A stretch of 64,000 bases of DNA from Exiguobacterium indicum HHS 31 (GCF_001939065.1 NZ_MPSZ01000007.1:1-64000); one strand, 5' to 3'. Positions 8,429-16,499 are shown, numbered from the stretch's first letter. The notes: generated by a model not told the origin, from the letters alone. Program-made: numbers and translations.

Positions 8429-8982
8429 GTGCAGAGTCAGACATCAAGGTCGAGGTCGATCTCGCAGGAGGTCCGGTTGAGATTAAGACGGGTGTCGGCT
8501 TCTTTGATCATATGTTGACGTTATTCGCCTTCCAGGCCCGGATCGGTCTGAAGGTAACCGCAAAAGGTGATACGTGGATCGATGCCCATCACACGGTCGA
8601 AGATACCGCGATCGTTCTCGGGGCAGCGTTGACGGAAGCGCTCGGCGATAAAGCCGGGATTGAACGCTACGGCGAATCGCGTGTGCCGATGGACGAGACC
8701 CTTGCGTCCGTCGTCCTTGATTTCAGCGGTCGTCCGTTCACCGTCTTCCGTGCTAGTTTCAAGAATCCGAAGCTCGGTGACTTTGATACGGAACTCGCAG
8801 AAGAGTTCTTCCAAGGCTTATCGCGCAGTGCCCGGATGACGATTCATGCCGAAGTCTTGTATGGTTCGAACACGCACCACATGATCGAAGGGTTGTTCAA
8901 AGCACTCGGTCGGGCCGTCCGTCAGGCAGTTGCCGTGACGAGCGAAGGCGTACCGTCTACGAAAGGGTTGATTGATCAATGA
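8401..8982 (+). CDS. hisB: Imidazoleglycerol-phosphate dehydratase
   Basis: A 193-residue manganese enzyme that dehydrates imidazole glycerol phosphate. It is the single-function form with no phosphatase domain, in keeping with the separate PHP phosphatase at 3.9 kb. The two metal-binding repeats are FFDHMLTLFAFQ with DAHHTVEDTAI, and THHMIEGLFKALGRA. The start at 8401 follows GAGGAGGAATTACG and lies 28 bases inside hisC; the longer frame from 8344 has no such site. The stop overlaps hisH as ATGA. Confidence 0.95.
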   Translation: MRRGASERVSAESDIKVEVDLAGGPVEIKTGVGFFDHMLTLFAFQARIGLKVTAKGDTWIDAHHTVEDTAIVLGAALTEALGDKAGIERYGESRVPMDETLASVVLDFSGRPFTVFRASFKNPKLGDFDTELAEEFFQGLSRSARMTIHAEVLYGSNTHHMIEGLFKALGRAVRQAVAVTSEGVPSTKGLIDQ

Positions 8983-9566
8983 TAGCAATCGTCGATTATG
9001 GCGTCGGGAATATCGCGAATGTCGAGCGGGCGTTAAAGGAGCTCGGCGAAGCAGTCATCGTCACGAGTGACACGGAGTTGCTCGACCAAGCAGAAGCACT
9101 TGTCTTACCGGGTGTCGGTGCCTATGCACCGGCAATGGAGCGCTTGAAGGAAACGGGACTGGTCGACTTCTTAAAAGAGCAAGCCGAAAAGAAGCCGTTC
9201 CTCGGAATTTGCCTCGGGATGCAACTGCTCTTTGAATCAAGTGACGAAGATGGACTGACAGAAGGACTCGGGATTTTACCGGGAACGATCGAAAAACTAC
9301 CGAGCGACGTCCGCTTGCCACATATGGGCTGGCACCAACTGACGAACCACGGCGAAGCGGTCTATTTCGTCCACTCGTACGGCGCTGTTTGTGACCCAGA
9401 ATGGATCGTCGACGCGGTTGAATACGGACGTCTTGTTCCGGCAATCGTTCAAAAAGGACAAGTCACCGGGATGCAGTTCCACCCGGAGAAGAGTGGCGAA
9501 GTCGGACTGAAACTACTGAAGGAATGGAGAGAGACGACATGCAACTCTACCCAGCAATCGATTTAA
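8979..9566 (+). CDS. hisH: Imidazole glycerol phosphate synthase, glutaminase subunit
   Basis: A 195-residue class I glutamine amidotransferase that supplies ammonia to HisF. The oxyanion strand is VLPGVGAYAPAM, the nucleophile elbow is GICLGMQLLF with Cys near residue 77, and the His/Glu pair lies in GMQFHPEKSG. The start overlaps the hisB stop as ATGA, and the last 28 bases overlap hisA. Length is typical. Confidence 0.95.
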   Translation: MIAIVDYGVGNIANVERALKELGEAVIVTSDTELLDQAEALVLPGVGAYAPAMERLKETGLVDFLKEQAEKKPFLGICLGMQLLFESSDEDGLTEGLGILPGTIEKLPSDVRLPHMGWHQLTNHGEAVYFVHSYGAVCDPEWIVDAVEYGRLVPAIVQKGQVTGMQFHPEKSGEVGLKLLKEWRETTCNSTQQSI

Positions 9567-10243
9567 TGAGCGGACAGGCCGTACGCCTGAAGCAAGGAGA
9601 TTTTGACCAACAGACATTCTTCGGCGATGCGTTGACGATCGCGAAGCGCTTCAAGGAAGATGGAGCGACAGCGATCCACTTGATCGATCTTGATGGTGCG
9701 AAAGCCGGCGAACCGTTGCACTTGAGCTTGATCGCCGACATCAAAAAGGAGACCGGTTTGTTCGTCGAAGCTGGTGGTGGTGTCCGTAACATCGAGACCG
9801 TCGAAGCATACGTCGGTGCCGGGATCGACCGGATTCTCGTCGGCACGGTCGCCCTAGAAGACGAAGTGTTGCTCGAGCAGATGATTGCTCTCGCTGGTGA
9901 TAAACTGGCTGTTGCGTTAGATGCAAAAGAAGGTATCGTTCAAACACGCGGCTGGCTCGAAGCGAGCGGTTGGACGCTTGAAGAGGCAATGACACACCTG
10001 ATCGGCAAAGGCATCAAGACGTTCCTTTATACAGACATTTCGCGTGACGGAATGATGATGGGACCGGACGTTGATGGACTCGATCGTCTAAAGCGGGAAG
10101 GGGTCGAATTGATTGCTTCCGGTGGTGTGACGACAGTCGATGACGTCGCGCGCCTCAAAGAAATCGGGATGGACGGAGCGGTCGTCGGTCGGGCGTTACT
10201 CGACGGATCACTTGCCTTAAAAGAGGTGTTGCGCGTATGCTGA
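9539..10243 (+). CDS. hisA: Phosphoribosylformimino-AICAR-P isomerase
   Basis: A 234-residue beta/alpha barrel that isomerises ProFAR to PRFAR by an Amadori rearrangement. The catalytic acids lie in [13 protein letters not shown] near the start and [14 protein letters not shown] around residue 165; phosphate loops are EAGGGVRN and IASGGV. The ATG at 9539 is chosen because GGAGAG lies 7 bases ahead; an alternative ATG at 9524 adds five residues not typical of the family. It overlaps hisH by 28 bases and hisF by 7. Confidence 0.95.
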   Translation: MQLYPAIDLMSGQAVRLKQGDFDQQTFFGDALTIAKRFKEDGATAIHLIDLDGAKAGEPLHLSLIADIKKETGLFVEAGGGVRNIETVEAYVGAGIDRILVGTVALEDEVLLEQMIALAGDKLAVALDAKEGIVQTRGWLEASGWTLEEAMTHLIGKGIKTFLYTDISRDGMMMGPDVDGLDRLKREGVELIASGGVTTVDDVARLKEIGMDGAVVGRALLDGSLALKEVLRVC

Positions 10244-10986
10244 TGAAACGAATCATTCCCTGTCTTGACGTCAAGGAAGGACGTGTCGTCAAAGGGGTCA
10301 AATTCCAGAATCTACGTGATCTCGGTGACCCGGTTGCCGTCGCAAAGTATTATTACGAACAAGGGGCGGACGAACTCGTCCTGCTCGATATCTCAGCAAC
10401 GCAAGAAGGGCGCGAGACGATGCTTGATATCGTCGAACGCGTCGCAGAAGTCATCTATATGCCGTTTACGGTCGGTGGCGGAATCAAGACGATCGAAGAC
10501 GCGAAACGCTTGATTCGTGCCGGTGCTGACAAAGTCTCACTCAACTCATCAGCGCTTCAAAATCCACAACTGATTCAAGAAGTCAGCCGCCTGTTCGGTG
10601 TCCAAGCGACGGTCGTCGCAATCGATGCGAAGCAGACCGGTGACTCATGGGGTGTCTTCTCTCACGGTGGAACACAACCCGTCGGACGTGACGCGATCGA
10701 GTGGGCACAGGAAGCTGTCGCCCTCGGTGCCGGCGAGTTACTCGTCACGTCGATGGACGCTGACGGAACAAAAGACGGGTATGATCTCGCCTTGATCCGT
10801 CGTCTGCGTGAAGTCGTCAACGTGCCGATTATCGCTTCCGGCGGTGTCGGGACACTCAATCACTTGGCGGAAGGATTGGAAGCAGGCGCTGACGCAGCCT
10901 TAGCTGCTTCGATCTTCCATGAAGCGACGTACACGATGCCGGAAACGAAAGCCTACCTCAAAGAACGGGGAGTCGAAGTCCGATGA
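10237..10986 (+). CDS. hisF: Imidazole glycerol phosphate synthase, cyclase subunit
   Basis: A 249-residue barrel that uses ammonia from HisH to split PRFAR into imidazole glycerol phosphate and AICAR. The opening [15 protein letters not shown] holds the first catalytic Asp, and [13 protein letters not shown] near residue 170 holds a key late motif. FTVGGGIKT and IIASGGVG are the phosphate-binding loops. HisA and HisF are related barrels lying side by side. The stop overlaps hisI as ATGA. Confidence 0.95.
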   Translation: MLMKRIIPCLDVKEGRVVKGVKFQNLRDLGDPVAVAKYYYEQGADELVLLDISATQEGRETMLDIVERVAEVIYMPFTVGGGIKTIEDAKRLIRAGADKVSLNSSALQNPQLIQEVSRLFGVQATVVAIDAKQTGDSWGVFSHGGTQPVGRDAIEWAQEAVALGAGELLVTSMDADGTKDGYDLALIRRLREVVNVPIIASGGVGTLNHLAEGLEAGADAALAASIFHEATYTMPETKAYLKERGVEVR

Positions 10987-11336
10987 CGACATTGAATTTT
11001 TCAAAAGGACTCGTCGCTGCCGTCGTCGTCGACGAACAGACGAACGATGTCTTGATGGTCGGCTTCATGGACCAAGCCGCTTATGATAAGACGCTTGCTA
11101 CCGGTCTCGTCACCTTCTTCTCACGAACGAAGAATCGTCTTTGGACGAAAGGGGAGACAAGCGGGAACACACTTGAACTCAAACGGATGTGGATCGATTG
11201 TGATCAAGATAGTCTTTTGATCGCAGTCAAAGCGAACGGTCCGACATGCCATACCGGAAATCGCAGTTGTTTCTATACGGAAGTGGAGGTGCCAAATGTT
11301 ATACGAACTGGAACAGACCGTCAAAGCGAAGATTGA
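10983..11336 (+). CDS. hisI: Phosphoribosyl-AMP cyclohydrolase
   Basis: A 117-residue zinc hydrolase that opens the adenine ring of phosphoribosyl-AMP, the third step of the pathway. The zinc site is in [13 protein letters not shown] and [10 protein letters not shown]; the substrate loop is WTKGETSGN. It is separate from hisE, whereas many Bacillus species carry a fused hisIE. The last 41 bases overlap hisE in a different frame, so this C-terminal tail (about 13 residues past the core) is shaped by two reading frames at once. Confidence 0.93.
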   Translation: MTTLNFSKGLVAAVVVDEQTNDVLMVGFMDQAAYDKTLATGLVTFFSRTKNRLWTKGETSGNTLELKRMWIDCDQDSLLIAVKANGPTCHTGNRSCFYTEVEVPNVIRTGTDRQSED

Positions 11337-11598
11337 GGCAAAGGAAGCAGAATCCTATACGAATTATTTGATTGCTTCCGGGTACGAGAAGATCGCGAAG
11401 AAGTTCGGTGAAGAGGCGTTTGAAGTTGTCCTCGCCGGTAACGATACGTTAGCAGAAGAGACAGCAGACTTGTTGTACCACCTAACGGTCTTGCTCGCTG
11501 AGCGCGGTGTCTCCTTCAAAGAAGTCGAAGCGGTCCTGAACGAACGTCACGGAACAAAATCGACGTTCAAGGATCGTCCGGATATTGAACAGTGGTAA
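11296..11598 (+). CDS. hisE: Phosphoribosyl-ATP pyrophosphatase
   Basis: A 100-residue all-helical MazG-like pyrophosphatase that hydrolyses phosphoribosyl-ATP to phosphoribosyl-AMP, the second step of the pathway. Motifs are YEKIAKKFGEEAFEVVLAG and EETADLLYHLTVLLAERGV, which hold the magnesium-binding acids. The start at 11296 lies 41 bases inside hisI, with GGAGGTG just upstream. It is the last gene of the his operon and is followed at once by a terminator. Confidence 0.93.
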   Translation: MLYELEQTVKAKIEAKEAESYTNYLIASGYEKIAKKFGEEAFEVVLAGNDTLAEETADLLYHLTVLLAERGVSFKEVEAVLNERHGTKSTFKDRPDIEQW

Positions 11599-11603
11599 GG
11601 CAT

Positions 11604-11634
11604 ATCCACATCGCCTAGGCGGTGTGGATTTTTG
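11604..11634 (+). terminator. his operon terminator
   Basis: The stem ATCCACATCGCC/GGCGGTGTGGAT with a two-base loop is followed by TTTTTG. Confidence 0.85.
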
Positions 11635-11656
11635 TATGGGCGGGAAAAGACAAACA

Positions 11657-11672
11657 GATGACAGTTGTCATC
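11657..11672. promoter_or_regulatory. Palindrome upstream of hemolysin III gene
   Basis: GATGACA-GT-TGTCATC is a perfect 7+7 inverted repeat. It lies about 45 bases upstream of a TATAAT (11718-11723) that probably serves the next gene. It is a candidate operator; the binding protein is unknown. Confidence 0.4.
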
Positions 11673-11762
11673 AAATCGACAGAATGTTTCGATAGGCACG
11701 CTGTCGCATGAGAGCGTATAATCAAAAGCATAGTCCTTTGTTTTTAGAAAGTAGGTGTTCGA

Positions 11763-12476
11763 TTGGTTACGAAAAAAGAAATCAAGCAAACGATCAAGCA
11801 ACAATCCAAGGAAACGATCGAAGAGCTGCTCGCAAAAGGTGATTCCTTGAAAGAGGAGATCGCCAGTGCCATTACACACGGCTTGGGTGTCATTTTCAGT
11901 ATCGTCGCGCTCGTGATGTTGATCCTGCAGGCGACGAAATCCGGCAGCGCTTGGAACGTCACGGCTGTCAGTATCTTCGGGGCAACGATGATTCTCCTTT
12001 ATCTGTTCTCGACCTTGATGCATTCGCTGATGCATACGAAAGCAAACAAGGTTCTACAAATTTTAGATCATGCTGGCATCTATCTCTTGATTGCTGGTAG
12101 TTATACACCGTTCGCTTTGATCACACTCCGTGGTCCGCTCGGCTGGACGTTGCTTGGCATCGTCTGGGGTGTCGGAACGCTCGGCATCATCTGGAAACTC
12201 TATTCAACCGGTAAATACGTCTGGATCTCGAATGCGTCTTATCTGATTCTTGGCTGGTGTTGTCTGTTTGCAATCAAGCCGATCTATGAAGCACTTGGAT
12301 TACAAGGATTCTTACTGCTCCTTGGTGGTGGCCTTGCATACTCGCTCGGCGTCATCTTCTACGTCTGGTCACGCTTGCCGTATAACCACGCGATTTGGCA
12401 TCTGTTCGTCCTTGCGGGCAGTGTCCTGATTTTCCTCTCGATTTTCTACTATGTTGCTCCAGCGACGATGTCATGA
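11763..12476 (+). CDS. Hemolysin III / PAQR-family membrane protein
   Basis: A 237-residue integral membrane protein with about seven hydrophobic helices after a 35-residue charged, helical N-terminus. The PAQR signatures are ITHGLGVIFSI, ILDHAGIYLLIAGSYTPF and NHAIWHLFVLAGS, whose His and Asp residues form the metal site of the family. It starts with TTG at 11763 after GTAGGTG; no ATG is suitably placed. Homologues are annotated as hemolysin III, but a cytolytic role is unproven and a membrane lipid or hydrolase role is as likely. The stop overlaps the next gene as ATGA. Confidence 0.85.
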   Translation: MVTKKEIKQTIKQQSKETIEELLAKGDSLKEEIASAITHGLGVIFSIVALVMLILQATKSGSAWNVTAVSIFGATMILLYLFSTLMHSLMHTKANKVLQILDHAGIYLLIAGSYTPFALITLRGPLGWTLLGIVWGVGTLGIIWKLYSTGKYVWISNASYLILGWCCLFAIKPIYEALGLQGFLLLLGGGLAYSLGVIFYVWSRLPYNHAIWHLFVLAGSVLIFLSIFYYVAPATMS

Positions 12477-13147
12477 AGAAATTACGGCTCCGGGACTGGC
12501 TCCCGCTTACGCTGTATTTTATGTTTGGTCTTGGGTTGCTCCTGTACTTCCGGATGTCTGGAATGCTGGAGCAATTCGACATTCAAGCATTATCAGATTG
12601 GGTACGGGATCAAGGTCTGACCGGGATGTTGCTTTACGTACTCGCTTACACGATTCGACCACTCGTCTTTTTCCCAGCAAGTCTGTTGACCGTCTTTGGC
12701 GGTTACACATACGGTCCATGGCTCGGAACGCTACTCGACGTCATTGGTGCCGGTACCGGCGGGCTACTCAGCTTTTGGATCGCCCGATTGCTCGGTCGCC
12801 GTGGCGTCGAGAAATTGATCGGGAAAGGGAAGCTGAACGTGCTCGACGACCGCATCGCGACAAACGGTTTTCTCGTCGTCTTGATCGTCCGATTGATTCC
12901 ACTGTTTCCATTTGACGCGATCAGCTATGCGTCCGGTCTATCAAAAATCCGCTTTAAACAGTTCGCCATCGCCAACTACATCGGGATCATTCCCGGTGCG
13001 TTCGTTTACAATAATATCGGCTCAAGCCTTCGCGATCCATTCTCTTGGCAGTTCTTTGTGGCGATTGGTCTGTATGTCTTGTTTTTCGCTGTTGGTATCG
13101 TTGCCCATCAGATTCTCAAAAATAAACAAAAGAAAGAGCGCATGTAA
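12473..13147 (+). CDS. TVP38/TMEM64 family membrane protein
   Basis: A 224-residue protein with about five or six transmembrane segments and the family core PASLLTVFGGYTYGPWLGTLL and GLSKIRFKQFAIANYIGIIPG. This DedA-related family includes membrane proteins thought to act in lipid movement. The start at 12473 overlaps the preceding stop (ATGA), which is preferred over an upstream in-frame ATG at 12395 inside the hemolysin III gene. The two membrane genes form a short operon. Confidence 0.85.
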   Translation: MKKLRLRDWLPLTLYFMFGLGLLLYFRMSGMLEQFDIQALSDWVRDQGLTGMLLYVLAYTIRPLVFFPASLLTVFGGYTYGPWLGTLLDVIGAGTGGLLSFWIARLLGRRGVEKLIGKGKLNVLDDRIATNGFLVVLIVRLIPLFPFDAISYASGLSKIRFKQFAIANYIGIIPGAFVYNNIGSSLRDPFSWQFFVAIGLYVLFFAVGIVAHQILKNKQKKERM

Positions 13148-13228
13148 GCGCTTTATGGCATAATATAAAGGCAGAGATGTGAACCGACACGGTAAAACAG
13201 CCTAGCATTTATTTAGGGGGAATCATGA

Positions 13229-14149
13229 GTGATGGAAAAAGTACTACGGGATGGTTTTATCTTCTTATCGCAAAACAAGACATTGAACGGTCTCGCCAAG
13301 CGATACGGGCTTAAATTCGGAGCAAGTCGCTTCGTGGCAGGGGATTCATTGGAAGCATCGAAACGGGCGATCCAGGAATTGAACGCAAAAGGGTTATGCG
13401 TCACGATGGACCATTTAGGGGAGTTCATCTCGACGGTAGCGGAAGCAGAGATGATGACACAAGAATGTATTCGTGCGGTTGAGATGATTGCGGAAGAAAA
13501 ATTAGACTCGCAACTCTCGTTGAAACTGACATCACTCGGACTCGATATCTCGGACGACTTGATTCGCTCGAACATGGAACGGATCTTAACACGGGCGAAA
13601 GAACTCGGTGTCTTCGTCACGATTGATATGGAAGATGAGCCACGTTGTGAAAAGACGATTCAATTGTTTGAAGAATTGCGCCAATCTTTCGATAACATCG
13701 GGACGGTCATCCAGTCGTACCTCTACCGGTCGGAAGATGATATCAAACGCGTCGGACGCTTCGAGACGAATCTCCGGATCGTCAAAGGGGCATACAAAGA
13801 ACCGGCAACGGTTGCGTTCCCAGAGAAGGAAGACGTCGACCATAACTACATCAAGCTCGTGAAGTTACAATTATCACTCGGAAACTATGCTGCCGTCGCA
13901 ACACATGACGATGCGATGATCGAGCAAGTCATCCGTCACGCTAAAGAAAATGGGATCGAAAAAGACCAGTTCGAATTCCAGATGTTATTTGGTATCCGGG
14001 TCGAGCGTCAACTCGAACTCGTCAAACAAGGCTATAAAGTCCGTGTCTACGTTCCTTATGGACGTGACTGGTACGGTTACTTCATGCGCCGCTTAGCAGA
14101 ACGACCGGCAAACGTTGCCTTCGTTCTCAAAGGAATGGTCAAAGGATAA
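13229..14149 (+). CDS. putB: Proline dehydrogenase
   Basis: A 306-residue FAD enzyme that oxidises proline to 1-pyrroline-5-carboxylate and passes electrons to the membrane. Motifs are TIDMEDEP, VIQSYLYRSEDD, RIVKGAYKEP and the substrate/FAD signature VPYGRDWYGYFMRRLAERP near the C-terminus. GTG at 13229 stands 8 bases after AGGGGG; ATG at 13232 is the alternative and changes only one residue. In Bacillus subtilis the orthologue (yusM) is close to fadNAE, as here. No P5C dehydrogenase is adjacent. Confidence 0.92.
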   Translation: MMEKVLRDGFIFLSQNKTLNGLAKRYGLKFGASRFVAGDSLEASKRAIQELNAKGLCVTMDHLGEFISTVAEAEMMTQECIRAVEMIAEEKLDSQLSLKLTSLGLDISDDLIRSNMERILTRAKELGVFVTIDMEDEPRCEKTIQLFEELRQSFDNIGTVIQSYLYRSEDDIKRVGRFETNLRIVKGAYKEPATVAFPEKEDVDHNYIKLVKLQLSLGNYAAVATHDDAMIEQVIRHAKENGIEKDQFEFQMLFGIRVERQLELVKQGYKVRVYVPYGRDWYGYFMRRLAERPANVAFVLKGMVKG

Positions 14150-14159
14150 GAAGAGAAGG

Positions 14160-14187
14160 CGATGCAACGTTGCATCGTCTTTTTTTG
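14160..14187 (+). terminator. putB terminator
   Basis: The perfect palindrome CGATGCAACGTTGCATCG (14160-14177) is followed by a run of seven or more T. Confidence 0.85.
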
Positions 14188-14208
14188 ATTCAGAGAGGAG
14201 AGGACAGA

Positions 14209-15027
14209 ATGGCATGCACAGAACAAGAATTAAAGGAACTGCTACAACAAGACGCGAGTGTAACGCCTGCATTACTCGATGAGTTACTTCTACATATCGG
14301 TTCGACGGATTCTGAGTTACGGGATGGATTGATCTATCCGCAGTTAGCGACCTACATCGCATCAGAGTCCTTTACGATAGAAGACACCAATCGAATTTTC
14401 GATTTCATTTTAAGCGGGCATGGATTGATGTATAGAATGGGAACAGCGGACACAACAGCTGTTCTGACGCGATCATTTTCAGCATTAGCACTCGCTGAAT
14501 TGTTAGTGATGGACAAAACCCGACACTTATTGACGCAAAGTCAGTTGGATCGGCTGTCCACTTACTTACAAACCTATTTGGAGCAAGAAAAGGATGTCCG
14601 TGGATTCATTGACGGAATGGGGTGGGCACACAGCATGGCACATATCGCAGATGTCTATGCGGTTTGGTTTACGCACCCAGCGAGTCGTCCGCAGGAGGAG
14701 CTCGGAGCGATTGATGCGATGATTCGTCAGTTGATCCGATCCGATTATCTCTATGTCGATGAAGAAGCGGACCGGATGGTGACGGCGTGGTTGCAAGCTT
14801 GTCGTCATGGACTGTCGGAAGATGTCCTATTGCAACGAATCGAACGTAATATTAAGGAGTGGCTTGAGAGTGACGTGACATGGGGAGATGCGGAGTGGAC
14901 GACGTATCGTAACGTTAAACAGATGCTACAGACACTCTATTTCCGACTGAAATGGGAAGAACAATCGGATCTTGTCTTAATTGAAGAGTGGTTGCGACAG
15001 GTACATCAGCGAACGCACGGAGGATAA
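14209..15027 (+). CDS. DUF2785-family protein
   Basis: A 272-residue helical, acidic cytosolic protein. The best-conserved looking segment is FIDGMGWAHSMAHIADVY around residues 140-157, which I associate with the DUF2785 family of unknown function. The ATG at 14209 follows AGAGGAGAGG; the frame is open to 14170, but that part overlaps the putB terminator. No signal peptide or membrane segment is visible. It stands alone, followed by the repeat-rich region 15.05-15.40 kb. Confidence 0.75.
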   Translation: MACTEQELKELLQQDASVTPALLDELLLHIGSTDSELRDGLIYPQLATYIASESFTIEDTNRIFDFILSGHGLMYRMGTADTTAVLTRSFSALALAELLVMDKTRHLLTQSQLDRLSTYLQTYLEQEKDVRGFIDGMGWAHSMAHIADVYAVWFTHPASRPQEELGAIDAMIRQLIRSDYLYVDEEADRMVTAWLQACRHGLSEDVLLQRIERNIKEWLESDVTWGDAEWTTYRNVKQMLQTLYFRLKWEEQSDLVLIEEWLRQVHQRTHGG

Positions 15028-15052
15028 AGCATAGTATACCGGACGTCCCTAT

Positions 15053-15177
15053 CATCTTCGCTTTCCTCAGGCGGGAAGTAAGCCGCGGCATCTCACATTC
15101 CATGTGATTTGCCGGGTCTTCCTCTTCCCTGACGGAAGCATGGTTCATGCTTCCTTTTCCTGTAGGAGTCGAAGATG
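15053..15177 (-). repeat. Cloverleaf-forming intergenic repeat, copy 1
   Basis: A 125-base element bounded by CATCTTCG (15053-15060) and its complement CGAAGATG (15170-15177). Inside are two hairpins: CGGCA..TCACA with TGTGA..TGCCG (15086-15114), and GGAAGCATG with CATGCTTCC (15134-15154). Copy 2 at 49868-49992 has exactly the same length and strong similarity; copy 3 at 15279-15400 is more diverged and inverted. When read on the minus strand the unit begins GACTCCT and ends GGAAAGCGAAG, a pattern I recall from dispersed repeats of other Bacilli. Confidence 0.8.
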
Positions 15178-15205
15178 CCCGGTTCGTCCTGAATGAACTA
15201 AACTC

Positions 15206-15244
15206 AAAAGCAATCGATTTCCGTCAATGGAATCGATCGCTTTT
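15206..15244. terminator. Hairpin between repeat copies, possible bidirectional terminator
   Basis: AAAAGC-A-ATCGATT pairs with AATCGAT-C-GCTTTT with one mismatch. The A and T runs lie in the stem itself, so it could end the DUF2785 transcript or the minus-strand transcript. Confidence 0.45.
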
Positions 15245-15278
15245 AGTATTGAATACGTTCAACCTCCTCACATGTCTT

Positions 15279-15400
15279 CACCCGACTCCTACAAGAAAAA
15301 GCGCGACGTTTTATCGCGCTGTCAGAGACAATCAAGACCCGGATTCGTCATCCGAAGGATGAGGAAGACTGGCTTGTGTCTAGCTTGAGGAAAGCGGGTG
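15279..15400 (+). repeat. Cloverleaf-forming intergenic repeat, copy 3 (diverged)
   Basis: This copy is read in the opposite direction to copy 1. Shared blocks are GACTCCTACA, GTCAG-GA, AAGACCCGG and TGAGGAAAGCG, in the same order. The outer stem has changed on both sides to TTCACCCG (15277-15284) and CGGGTGAA (15395-15402). The inner stems changed to AGCGCGA/TCGCGCT (15300-15320) and TCATCC/GGATGA (15348-15362). Paired changes of this kind mean that the fold, not the sequence, has been kept. The remaining bases up to 15445 hold nothing else that I recognise. Confidence 0.65.
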
Positions 15401-15445
15401 AAAGGACAGTGAGGTTAGCAACGTTGTAGTAAGACTCGATTTATA

Positions 15446-15706
15446 TCAAGGATACAAAACATTCGCCGCAATAAAAATTCCAACAAATAATAGTGCAACT
15501 AATAAAACAGCCGTCTGTGGATGGAATCGTTTTTCTTCGAATCGACGAAATAATACCCGTTCTCCTAAGGCCTGTGTACCAACGAATACAACCATGAAGA
15601 AAATATAGAATTGCCACTTTCCGAAAATACCAAGCTCTTGTACGTAAAATAAAAAGAAGATGGAAATCACACCTAAAATTGAAGTGAAAAAACGACTATA
15701 TGACAT
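15446..15706 (-). CDS. Small membrane protein, unknown function
   Basis: An 86-residue protein with probably three hydrophobic helices: one near the start (FFTSILGVISIFFLFYV), one in the middle (FYIFFMVVFVGTQAL) and one at the end (AVLLVALLFVGIFIAANVL). A basic loop (RRFEEKRFH) lies before the last helix. The ATG at 15706 is preceded by GGGAGAG and lies just after the methyltransferase stop, so the two genes are translated in tandem. No family recognised. Confidence 0.75.
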   Translation of the reverse strand: MSYSRFFTSILGVISIFFLFYVQELGIFGKWQFYIFFMVVFVGTQALGERVLFRRFEEKRFHPQTAVLLVALLFVGIFIAANVLYP

Positions 15707-15708
15707 AC

Positions 15709-16356
15709 TTATCTCTCCCTCGCAGCTGTCGTCTGAAAAGCAAACAAACACGAGAAAGCATGGGCTTGATCCAGTAACCGATGCCCCGTCATGACGGCAC
15801 CTTCTTTTTGGATGACCGCTTCATCGAGTAACGTCCAGCCTCGTTCTTTTGCTAGCTGCAACAGTTCCCACGGCATCATCGTATTCCCCATCGCGACTTC
15901 CTCACCGTAGAGACGACGGTAAGCAAGTTGCCGTGGTGCTGCTGTCGGACCGAGTAGACTGATGACGACAAGCGGGGCGACACGTTCGATTTCTTGCAGT
16001 ACTTGAACGGGACGTGTCGACCATTCGAGTGAGTTGACGGCGAGGACGACATCAAACGCATGATCGGCGAACGGCAATGCTTCACCCGTTCCAACGATGA
16101 ACGTCTGCTCGGGTGACTTCTCACGGGCGATCCGGATCATCTCGTCTGAGACATCAAGTCCGACTGTCTGAAAGTCCGGTGTCAGTAAGCGACAGGCTGC
16201 TCCATCACCGCAACCGAGATCAAGCAAGCGACCACCGGTGATTGTTTTTCGTAAGAACGGCAAAACAGTTTTCCGACTGCCGTTCGTCCACATATCGTCA
16301 GCGCGATCCGCCCAGTCAGCGGCTTTTTGATTCCATACATGCTCGGTTTGACTCAT
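15709..16356 (-). CDS. Class I SAM-dependent methyltransferase
   Basis: A 215-residue Rossmann-fold methyltransferase. Motif I is LLDLGCGDGAACRLL near residue 45, the acidic loop after strand 2 is VGLDVSDEMI, and motif 'post II' is FDVVLAVNSLEWS. The substrate is unknown; UbiE/UbiG-like small-molecule enzymes look like this. The ATG at 16356 is spaced correctly from AAGGAG; a TTG six bases earlier would sit almost on top of it. It is read away from fadN. Confidence 0.85.
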   Translation of the reverse strand: MSQTEHVWNQKAADWADRADDMWTNGSRKTVLPFLRKTITGGRLLDLGCGDGAACRLLTPDFQTVGLDVSDEMIRIAREKSPEQTFIVGTGEALPFADHAFDVVLAVNSLEWSTRPVQVLQEIERVAPLVVISLLGPTAAPRQLAYRRLYGEEVAMGNTMMPWELLQLAKERGWTLLDEAVIQKEGAVMTGHRLLDQAHAFSCLFAFQTTAARER

Positions 16357-16415
16357 TTTCAACCACTCCTTTTTATCAGTCTAACAGGAAAATTTGTCCA
16401 TTGACTGATTTTTTA

Positions 16416-16444
16416 TTGCTACTGAATCATTATTCATTTATGAT
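16416..16444 (+). promoter_or_regulatory. fadN promoter with embedded FadR-like box
   Basis: TTGCTA (16416-16421), 17 bases, TATGAT (16439-16444). The spacer and -10 contain TGAATC-ATTATT-CATTTA (16423-16440), a weaker match to the FadR pattern TGAATG-N6-CATTCA. Repressor bound here would block polymerase. Confidence 0.5.
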
Positions 16445-16454
16445 GAAGATGTAG

Positions 16455-16489
16455 AAGAAGCACACCAAAGTCGTTCGGCTTCTTTTTTT
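16455..16489 (+). terminator. Hairpin plus T run in fadN leader
   Basis: AAGAAGC (16455-16461) pairs with GCTTCTT (16478-16484) around a 16-base loop, followed by T residues. It lies between the two FadR-like boxes. It may end a short transcript from the upstream promoter or act as an attenuator. Confidence 0.4.
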
Positions 16490-16499
16490 GTCAGTATAA

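Noticed and set aside
14915-15148. Minus-strand frame over repeat copy 1, and a similar one at 49832-50020, giving peptides alike in sequence
   Set aside because: The likeness comes from the shared DNA repeat; neither has a proper start site and each runs through foldable intergenic DNA.
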